In this document: positions 1 to 4,484 of the stretch, piece by piece
Layout: each line of letters starts with the position of its first letter
How positions within the stretch are numbered: position 1 is the first letter of the stretch
DNA from: Chloroflexota bacterium
Lineage (GTDB): Bacteria; Chloroflexota; Chloroflexia; QHBQ01; JADMIH01
Length of the DNA: 5,691 nucleotides
Assembly: GCA_015478675.1 (NCBI GenBank)
Contig: JADMIH010000216.1
Span: 1-5,691, forward strand
Reading direction: 5' to 3'
Translations under genes and position numbers: made by a program
The notes under the pieces: model-generated
Told to the model about the DNA's origin: nothing
Databases searched by the model: none
Seen by the model: only the letters and a program-made list of their open reading frames with translations

Positions 1-1
1 G

Positions 2-385
2 GGCGCGCCAAAACCGTCCCACGTCAGAGAGCTACTGCTAACTCTGAAGACGAGGATCGAGGCGCAGCTTAATGGGAACGGCGTGGTTGAGCATGTCGGT
101 TCAGCAGGTAAGAACGGTATGACTGACAAGCTCGTTTTGACCGACATGGCCGATACAGCAGCCGACCTACACGACACCGTGGTCGAGCGCGCTGTTCAGG
201 ACAACATCGTGCGCCAGCTTGAGCAGGTCAACGAGACACTTACGAGAACTGACGATGGCAAGTACGGCATCTGCGCCAATTGTCTCCAGCCGATTGCCGC
301 AGACCGCCTTGTAGTCAGGCCCTTTTCCACCCTGTGCACGGATTGCCAGAACCAACATGACCGCGGCAAGCTCGCGAGGTTCTGA
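2..385 (+). CDS. TraR/DksA-family C4 zinc-finger protein (5' partial)
   Basis: Probable RNA polymerase secondary-channel regulator of the TraR/DksA family; E. coli DksA acts there together with ppGpp. The C-terminal zinc finger is clear: counting from the first visible codon, C91-x2-C94 and C112-x2-C115, preceded by the family signature DDGKYGIC. Upstream, D48-M-A-D51-T-A53 matches the DxxDxA coiled-coil tip motif of DksA, and residues 9-23 (VRELLLTLKTRIEAQ) look like the first coiled-coil helix. The frame has no stop back to base 2, and codons before the first in-window starts (GTG 83, ATG 119) already show high third-position GC. I therefore infer that the true start lies left of the window. 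If it did start inside, GTG 83 (100 aa) or ATG 119 (88 aa) would lose most of the first helix, and neither has a good ribosome site. Family assignment is firm; the regulatory target is unknown. Confidence 0.88.
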   Translation, partial: GAPKPSHVRELLLTLKTRIEAQLNGNGVVEHVGSAGKNGMTDKLVLTDMADTAADLHDTVVERAVQDNIVRQLEQVNETLTRTDDGKYGICANCLQPIAADRLVVRPFSTLCTDCQNQHDRGKLARF

Positions 386-409
386 GCGCATGATTGCCCC
401 CTCGAAGTC

Positions 410-443
410 CGGGCACCGTCGACAATGCCGTCCTCGGTGCCCG
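410..443 (+). terminator. Hairpin downstream of the zinc-finger gene, possible terminator
   Basis: A perfect 9-bp inverted repeat, CGGGCACCG (410-418) with CGGTGCCCG (435-443), encloses a 16-base loop in which GAC/GTC (421-423/430-432) can pair further. It begins 25 bases after the stop codon of the zinc-finger gene, where a terminator would be expected. No T-run follows, so intrinsic termination is unproven; it could instead be a mRNA-stabilising 3' hairpin or part of the gdhA leader. Confidence 0.45.
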
Positions 444-466
444 ATCCTCTGGGGTGAGGCGTGTCG

Positions 467-494
467 TTGTCAACCATTAATCACTTGAAATAAC
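467..494 (+). promoter_or_regulatory. Possible sigma-70-type promoter for gdhA
   Basis: TTGTCA (467-472) matches the -35 consensus at 5 of 6 positions. AATAAC (489-494), after a 16-base spacer, matches the -10 consensus at 4 of 6. Transcription would begin around 500, giving a very short leader that starts almost at the Shine-Dalgarno site. The local base composition is more AT-rich than its surroundings. This is a weak match from eye inspection only. Confidence 0.3.
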
Positions 495-502
495 GAAGTT
501 AC

Positions 503-510
503 AAGGAGGT
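503..510 (+). promoter_or_regulatory. Strong ribosome binding site of gdhA
   Basis: AAGGAGGT is fully complementary to the 3' end of 16S rRNA and sits 10 bases before ATG 521. It fixes the start of the dehydrogenase at 521 and so makes the unusual N-terminal extension part of the translated protein. Confidence 0.85.
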
Positions 511-520
511 AACACTACAA

Positions 521-2023
521 ATGGCCATCAAAGAATCTTCCATAGGGGTAATACATTCCGAAAGCGTTATCGGAGGGCACGTACGGCGTCCGGCAAACCG
601 GGACGGACACGAAAACGGCAACGGAAATGGACAGTCCTCAGGCCAGAGTGCAGCCGTCTCCGGTGCTCGGCAATCTATGCTGCGTGTCATAGCCAACGAA
701 CCCGGGCTTCTGAACAGCGCCACTGAATACTTCAACAGGGCCGCTGAGCGCTTGAATCTCAACCCCGGATTACGCGCCGTGCTTGAAAGGCCCGAACGTG
801 AAATGCTGGTGTCCATCCCCGTGGTGCGCGATGATGGTCGCCTCGAAGTATTCGCGGGGTGCCGCGTGCAACATTCCACCGTGCGCGGCCCAGGGAAGGG
901 CGGCGTACGCTATCACCCGCACGTTTCCCTCGAGGAGGTGGCGGGCCTTGCCTCCTTGATGACCTGGAAGTGCGCCGTGGTGAACATTCCCTTCGGCGGT
1001 GCCAAGGGCGGCGTGATCTGCGACCCCTCAACCTTGTCGAAAGACGAGCTGCGGCAGCTCACGATAGGTTACACCCAGGCCATTATGCCGATCATTGGCC
1101 CCCACAAGGATATACCCGCCCCCGACGTCAATACCAACGAGCAGACTATGGCCTGGATGATGGAGGCCGCAAGCGACATCGCGGGCCACAACGTCTTCGG
1201 CATCGTCACAGGGAAGCCTGTGTCGCTTGGCGGGTCGCATGGGCGTGCAGAGGCCACCGGGCGTGGCGTGGCCCTGGTCACCGCCAGCATGCTGAAGAAA
1301 GCCTTTATGCAGCTTGAAAACACCACGGTAGCTATTCAGGGCTTCGGCAAGGTGGGCTCGTACACAGCCCGAATACTGCACGAGATGGGCTGCAAAGTGG
1401 TGGCTGTGGGCGACATCTCAGGGGGCCTCTACAATCCAGGCGGCCTCGACGTGGCTGGTCTACTCAAGCATGTCACCAAATCGCCAGGCCACCTGCTCGA
1501 AGGATATAGGGGCGACGCTGAGCCTATCACGAACGAGGAGCTGCTCTACCTGGACGTGGATGTACTTATCCCCGCCGCAATGGAGGACCAGATAACGGAT
1601 GCCAACGTTGACCGAATCAGGGCTAAAGCCATTGTTGAAGGGGCGAACGGCCCGACCACTCCGGAGGCCGACCGCGCACTATCGGGCAGAGGCGTGCTCG
1701 TGGTGCCCGATATCCTGGCGAACGCCGGTGGGGTGGTGGTCTCCTACTTCGAGTGGGTGCAGAATGAGCAGAATTGCTACTGGGATCTCGACACGGTTCG
1801 CGAGCGACTGGAGGCGGTCATGCTGCGCAGTTTTGACGACGTATGGAACTGCAGCAGCCTCCACCACGTCGACCTCCGCACGGGGGCTTATATGCTCGGT
1901 ATCCAGCGCGTGGCCGACGCACTTGACCCCGCAGGGCATAGTCGGTTAGCTCCGAACTACCAGAGGATCACAAGTGGCGCACCTGGTGAGGGAATGTGCA
2001 CAGCAAATTCGAGCCGGAGTTAG
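521..2023 (+). CDS. gdhA: Glu/Leu/Phe/Val-family dehydrogenase, probably glutamate dehydrogenase
   Basis: Predicted to interconvert glutamate and 2-oxoglutarate plus ammonia with NAD(P) in the cytoplasm. The 500-aa product has the family's N-terminal substrate domain: GPGKGGVRYHP (K126), TWKCAV (K150), PFGGAKGG with the catalytic lysine K162, and PAPDVNT with the catalytic aspartate D202. It is followed by SLGGSHGRAEATGRG (235-249). The nucleotide domain has GFGKVG (274-279), D298 after the second strand, and ANAGGVVVSYFEW (400-412). Family members are commonly about 415-450 aa. Here residues 1-50 are a Gly/Asn/Ser-rich extension (HENGNGNGQ, 30-38), and about 30 residues follow the normal C-terminal helix. 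The start at 521 is fixed by AAGGAGGT at 503-510. Residues 55-80 begin the usual fold. Exact substrate (Glu versus Leu/Phe) and cofactor preference cannot be read safely; Glu is likeliest from overall motif agreement. Confidence 0.95.
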   Translation: MAIKESSIGVIHSESVIGGHVRRPANRDGHENGNGNGQSSGQSAAVSGARQSMLRVIANEPGLLNSATEYFNRAAERLNLNPGLRAVLERPEREMLVSIPVVRDDGRLEVFAGCRVQHSTVRGPGKGGVRYHPHVSLEEVAGLASLMTWKCAVVNIPFGGAKGGVICDPSTLSKDELRQLTIGYTQAIMPIIGPHKDIPAPDVNTNEQTMAWMMEAASDIAGHNVFGIVTGKPVSLGGSHGRAEATGRGVALVTASMLKKAFMQLENTTVAIQGFGKVGSYTARILHEMGCKVVAVGDISGGLYNPGGLDVAGLLKHVTKSPGHLLEGYRGDAEPITNEELLYLDVDVLIPAAMEDQITDANVDRIRAKAIVEGANGPTTPEADRALSGRGVLVVPDILANAGGVVVSYFEWVQNEQNCYWDLDTVRERLEAVMLRSFDDVWNCSSLHHVDLRTGAYMLGIQRVADALDPAGHSRLAPNYQRITSGAPGEGMCTANSSRS

Positions 2024-2052
2024 ACTTACCGGCCAAAGCGGGCGAAGAGTTA

Positions 2053-2071
2053 CGTGACGAATTGCGTCATG
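2053..2071. repeat. Imperfect palindrome before the small unknown gene
   Basis: TGACG (2055-2059) and CGTCA (2065-2069) form an inverted repeat around AATTG; the outer bases C2053 and G2071 also pair, with a G-T mismatch between. It lies 25 bases before ATG 2096. It could be a dimeric repressor site or a small RNA hairpin, or chance, since a 5-bp arm is short. Confidence 0.25.
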
Positions 2072-2095
2072 AAGAGAAAGGATAAGGCAGAAGCC

Positions 2096-2536
2096 ATGAT
2101 ACACGATATGGTAAGCGATATGGTGGACCAACCACCACTGATCGCTGAAACGGACATCACGCCAAAGGTAGAGCAAAGGGTGTACTGCGCCGAGGATTCG
2201 CCACTCAGGCTGGGGGACGGTACGCCTCTGCACCTCGAATGGGTCATCGAAGGCAGAGACGGCGAGCTATATAGGGTACGCTCTGAGCTGGGAGGCTGGC
2301 TCAGGCGCACTCACTACCACGGTGAGCTGGACGGGATGAAACTTGTAGCCCCGGAAAAAGCTGCGACTATCCTGTGGCTCACGTATGCGGACACCGATGG
2401 CGATGACCTGGCCCGCGTCTGGAAGCGTGATAGCTACAGGGGCTACGAGACGCTCTCGGACTATCCTCTTGGCAATGGGCGTACTGATCGTGATTGCGGG
2501 GCTTCCGATGTTGCACACTACCCCCTGCGATCATGA
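2096..2536 (+). CDS. Hypothetical protein with a probable frameshift near its 3' end
   Basis: I do not recognise this family. From ATG 2096 the product is 146 aa: an acidic N-terminus, then a core (about 25-110) rich in alternating polar and hydrophobic stretches (LHLEWVIEGRDGELYRV, GGWLRRTHYHGEL) that suggests a small beta-rich domain. No signal peptide or catalytic motif is visible. ATG 2096 is preferred because AAGG (2084-2087) lies 8 bases before it. GTG 2054 and ATG 2069 are in frame but have weaker sites. Third-position GC is high up to about 2459 (18 of the 21 codons from 2399), then falls to 9 of 24 in this frame, while the frame one base on rises to about 24 of 32 and encodes a membrane segment. 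I infer that the tail after S121 is probably not the original C-terminus. The gene lies 72 bases after gdhA and before gap. Confidence 0.6.
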   Translation: MIHDMVSDMVDQPPLIAETDITPKVEQRVYCAEDSPLRLGDGTPLHLEWVIEGRDGELYRVRSELGGWLRRTHYHGELDGMKLVAPEKAATILWLTYADTDGDDLARVWKRDSYRGYETLSDYPLGNGRTDRDCGASDVAHYPLRS

Positions 2537-2561
2537 GGTCGTCCTCGGGAAATGGTGGTAA
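2403..2561 (+). pseudogene. Shifted-frame 3' segment encoding a transmembrane helix
   Basis: Overlapping the end of the previous gene one frame on, ATG 2403 to TAA 2559-2561 is open for 52 codons. From about 2460 it has the codon bias of a real gene and reads TILLAMGVLIVIAGLPML, an uninterrupted hydrophobic stretch of about 18 residues preceded by arginines, then a short polar tail ending KWW. Joining the upstream frame to this one by skipping a single base near 2459 would give a protein of about 154 aa with a C-terminal membrane anchor. No ribosome site precedes ATG 2403 or ATG 2475, so a separate gene is less likely than the displaced end of the upstream gene. Causes could be mutation, sequencing error or, less likely, recoding. 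Confidence 0.45.
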
Positions 2562-2572
2562 GTTCATGCACG

Positions 2573-2637
2573 CCCTATGCGAATTCTAGCACTGCAGACC
2601 ACAGACTGGTGCAAGGTCTGCGTACTTCGCATAGAGG
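2573..2637 (+). promoter_or_regulatory. Nested inverted repeats, candidate structured RNA leader of gap
   Basis: The outer arms CTATGCGAA (2575-2583) and TTCGCATAG (2626-2634) pair perfectly over 9 bp, and two more C-G pairs (2573-2574 with 2636-2637) form if A2635 is bulged. Inside, GCAGACC (2594-2600) and GGTCTGC (2615-2621) pair perfectly over 7 bp around a 14-base loop. A competing pairing, ACCA (2598-2601) with TGGT (2607-2610), would break the inner stem. The element ends 69 bases before gap. I matched it to no riboswitch consensus I know (T-box, SAM, TPP, glycine, cyclic-di-GMP were considered). Confidence 0.5.
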
Positions 2638-2650
2638 GATAGCATCGACT

Positions 2651-2669
2651 CCGGAGGAGAACCCTCTGG
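2651..2669 (+). promoter_or_regulatory. Short hairpin in the gap leader
   Basis: CCGGAGG (2651-2657) pairs with CCTCTGG (2663-2669) over 7 bp with one G-U pair and a 5-base loop. It follows the larger nested repeats by 13 bases and hides a GGAGG that would otherwise resemble a ribosome site. No T-run follows, so it is not an evident terminator. It may be part of one folded leader. Confidence 0.35.
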
Positions 2670-2687
2670 CAACAAGGTAACGAATAT

Positions 2688-2693
2688 GGGAGG
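2688..2693 (+). promoter_or_regulatory. Ribosome binding site of gap
   Basis: GGGAGG lies 13 bases before ATG 2707, a somewhat long spacing. No better start is available, since the protein from 2707 begins directly with the Rossmann strand typical of GAPDH. Confidence 0.55.
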
Positions 2694-2706
2694 CAATTAG
2701 AAAACT

Positions 2707-3738
2707 ATGACTAAGATAGCAATTCACGGCTTCGGCAGGATCGGCCGTTCCACCGCCAGAGTGGCTTTGTCCAGGGATTTGTTCGTACCTGCTGCGATCT
2801 CCGATATCCAGGACCCCGCTACTCTAGCCGAGCTTTTCGCCGTGGACAGTAACTATGGCATCTGGCCTGAGCCGGTTGCATTCGAAGACGGCAAGTTCCT
2901 GATAGGCGATAAGAAGATCCCCTACTTCAACACAGCTGAGTCTATTCCTGACTGGGGCGGTCTGGGGGTAGACGTTGTGATAGATTGTACAGGTAGAGCT
3001 ACCACCAGGGCAGGCGCTCAGGTACACCTCGACCGCGGAGCCAGGCTGGTCCTGGTGAGCGCTAACAGTAAAAGTCTGCAAGACTGCGACGCGCTTTTGC
3101 TTGCCAGCATCAACCTCGACTCGTATGATCCGAGAGAACACAGGATCGTCAGCATGGCGAGCTGCACTACTAACGCCCTGGCACCCGTAATTAAAGTGAT
3201 CCGGGAAAACTTCGGGATCAGGATGGGCTTTTTCACAACGGTGCACGCGTATACGGCCTCACAGGCGCTGACCGACCAGCCGATGCGTCACAGAAGGGAC
3301 TCGTGGGCGGCCGCCGAGAATATCATCCCCTCTGCGTCAGGCGCTGCTCAGGGCCTGAAGTTCATTTGGCCGGACTTGAATGTCACCGGCAAAGCCTACA
3401 GAGTACCTGTGCGGACCGGAAGCATAGTTGAGGTTACTGTGCTGGCAGAGCAAGCGGTCTCCACCGATAAAGTAAAGGACGCTTTCCGAGCGGCGGCATC
3501 TTCCCCCCAACTCAAGGGCATCATGGGTGTCCTGGAGAAAGAATACGCTTCAAGCCGCGTAGTTGGCGACTCACTTTCCTCGCTTGTAGATCTGCCGCTG
3601 ACACAGGTTTTGGGCGACTCACTCATTTCGATGGCCACCTGGTACGACAACGAAATGGGTTACGCCACCAGGCTCGCGGAAGTTGCGGCTACGCTCGCGG
3701 GCCGCCTGACCGAAAGCTCCCTGTCGGCCACTCCTTGA
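2707..3738 (+). CDS. gap: Type I glyceraldehyde-3-phosphate dehydrogenase
   Basis: Glycolytic/gluconeogenic enzyme, cytoplasmic, normally a tetramer, converting glyceraldehyde 3-phosphate to 1,3-bisphosphoglycerate with NAD(P) and phosphate. The 343-aa length is normal. Visible are GFGRIGR (8-14), D33 after the second strand with P192 in TDQP, which favours NAD, SMASCTTNALAP with catalytic C153, the partner H180 in TTVHAYTA, SGAAQG (211-216), RVPV (232-235) and WYDNEMGYA (312-320). Several usually constant spots differ: SANSK (118-122) where SAPAK is common, CTGRATTR (94-101) where a Phe follows TG, and IIPSASGAA with Ser for the common Thr at the phosphate site. It may thus be a divergent paralogue, though all catalytic residues are present. 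It follows a structured leader of about 145-170 bases. Pyruvate kinase, a later step of the same pathway, lies convergently 746 bases beyond its end. Confidence 0.95.
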   Translation: MTKIAIHGFGRIGRSTARVALSRDLFVPAAISDIQDPATLAELFAVDSNYGIWPEPVAFEDGKFLIGDKKIPYFNTAESIPDWGGLGVDVVIDCTGRATTRAGAQVHLDRGARLVLVSANSKSLQDCDALLLASINLDSYDPREHRIVSMASCTTNALAPVIKVIRENFGIRMGFFTTVHAYTASQALTDQPMRHRRDSWAAAENIIPSASGAAQGLKFIWPDLNVTGKAYRVPVRTGSIVEVTVLAEQAVSTDKVKDAFRAAASSPQLKGIMGVLEKEYASSRVVGDSLSSLVDLPLTQVLGDSLISMATWYDNEMGYATRLAEVAATLAGRLTESSLSATP

Positions 3739-3770
3739 TGGCAGACACCTGGTACGGCGTCACTGTAGAA

Positions 3771-3803
3771 GCAGGGCCAGACATAGTCGCTGGCTCTGCG
3801 ACT
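3771..3803 (+). terminator. Two overlapping hairpins between gap and the receiver gene
   Basis: GCAGGGCCAG (3771-3780) pairs with CTGGCTCTGC (3790-3799) over 10 bp with one G-U pair and a 9-base loop. AGTCGC (3785-3790) pairs with GCGACT (3798-3803) over 6 bp with a 7-base loop. The two stems share bases and cannot form together. The first starts 33 bases after the gap stop, as a terminator would, but no T-run follows. It could act as a processing or stability hairpin, or as a switch controlling the receiver gene. Confidence 0.45.
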
Positions 3804-3844
3804 GCGTGGTATACACCATATTCACCTTACATATCAATCTTTTC

Positions 3845-3850
3845 GGGAGG
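3845..3850 (+). promoter_or_regulatory. Ribosome binding site deciding the receiver start
   Basis: GGGAGG lies 9 bases before ATG 3860, an ideal spacing. An in-frame GTG at 3806 would add 18 residues but has no such site and sits within about 5 bases of the hairpins, so ATG 3860 is preferred. Confidence 0.7.
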
Positions 3851-3859
3851 GCGCTACCC

Positions 3860-4363
3860 ATGACCGGCCAAATGACATTGCCAGTGCCGATCAACCTGGA
3901 ACGGGCTCGCATTTTTGTTGCTGACGACGACAGCAGCATCGCTGCGCTGATGCAAGATTTGTTGCAGGGCGAAGCCTACTCAGTCACTCTATTGCAGCAT
4001 GCAAAGAATGTCTACGAGGAGATAGTCCAGACTCTTCCCGACCTCGCGATTCTGGATATCACGCTCGAGCGCCAGGGGGACGGCTGGCTGGCACTCGACA
4101 AGCTGAGACACAACCCCAAAACAGCCTGCATGCCAGCCATAATCTGCTCGGCCGATATGCGAGGACTCCGCGCAAGGCAAGAAAGCCTCAGCGCTATGGG
4201 CTGCCTTGTAATTGAGAAACCCTTCGATATTGATGCTCTCCTTGCCGCGGTTCGAGAAAGTCTAGGCGGCGGGAGCAAGGTCTTAGCGCTCTGTGCGAAG
4301 CCCAATAAGGCAGACAAAGATACTATGGTGCTGGATGTGGTCGGCGCCTATGACACAGACTAA
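3860..4363 (+). CDS. Stand-alone response-regulator receiver protein
   Basis: A two-component receiver with no output domain, 167 aa from ATG 3860. It should be phosphorylated by a histidine kinase or phosphotransfer protein not encoded here. The full receiver signature is present: acidic pair D22-D23 in VADDDSS, phospho-acceptor D66 in AILDITL, switch residue S97 in IICSAD (Ser in place of Thr, common), and K120 in IEKPFD. The receiver fold covers about 17-135. The last 30 residues (GGGSKVLALCAKPNKADKD onward) form a short tail with no recognised domain. Such single-domain proteins work through protein contacts, as in CheY or Spo0F-type relays, so the partner is unknown. It follows gap after 121 bases and is closed by a strong hairpin. 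The neighbourhood hints at control of metabolism, but nothing proves it. Confidence 0.9.
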   Translation: MTGQMTLPVPINLERARIFVADDDSSIAALMQDLLQGEAYSVTLLQHAKNVYEEIVQTLPDLAILDITLERQGDGWLALDKLRHNPKTACMPAIICSADMRGLRARQESLSAMGCLVIEKPFDIDALLAAVRESLGGGSKVLALCAKPNKADKDTMVLDVVGAYDTD

Positions 4364-4415
4364 CTCCGCCGGACGGATATCTCTGCCCGGCGGAGTTAGT
4401 GACTTTTCATTATAC
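4360..4415 (+). terminator. Strong intrinsic terminator after the receiver gene
   Basis: CTAACTCCGCCGG (4360-4372) and CCGGCGGAGTTAG (4387-4399) form a perfect 13-bp stem with a 14-base loop, followed by a T-rich stretch with TTTT at 4404-4407. The stem includes the TAA stop codon (4361-4363) of the receiver gene. Read on the minus strand it would also lie 86 bases past the pyruvate kinase stop, but the bases that follow there are not T-rich. It most likely works mainly on the + strand while helping to separate the convergent genes. Confidence 0.85.
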
Positions 4416-4484
4416 CCAGGGATAATTGTAGCGAACACCCTATGGAGTAGAGCGTAGATTAGAAATGGGGTTCCTCAGCGTCAA

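Noticed and set aside
611..630. Short AACGGN-like tandem pattern in gdhA
   Set aside because: Only about three degenerate units encoding Asn-Gly; explained by the low-complexity protein extension rather than a separate repeat element.
859..1317. Long + strand open frame of about 150 codons inside gdhA
   Set aside because: Arginine-rich shadow frame within a gene whose own frame has full family motifs; no ribosome site or recognisable domain.
2573..2640. tRNA or T-box interpretation of the nested repeats
   Set aside because: No T-arm consensus, no correctly spaced anticodon arm and no T-box antiterminator core sequence; the arm sizes do not fit a cloverleaf.
3806..3859. GTG 3806 as the start of the receiver gene
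   Set aside because: No ribosome site before it, whereas ATG 3860 has GGGAGG at ideal spacing; the extra 18 residues lie before the receiver fold and are not needed.
4409..4414. Perfect TATAAT on the minus strand just beyond the terminator
   Set aside because: It lies within the T-rich tail of the terminator and has no acceptable -35 box 16-18 bases upstream on that strand; an antisense promoter is possible but unsupported.
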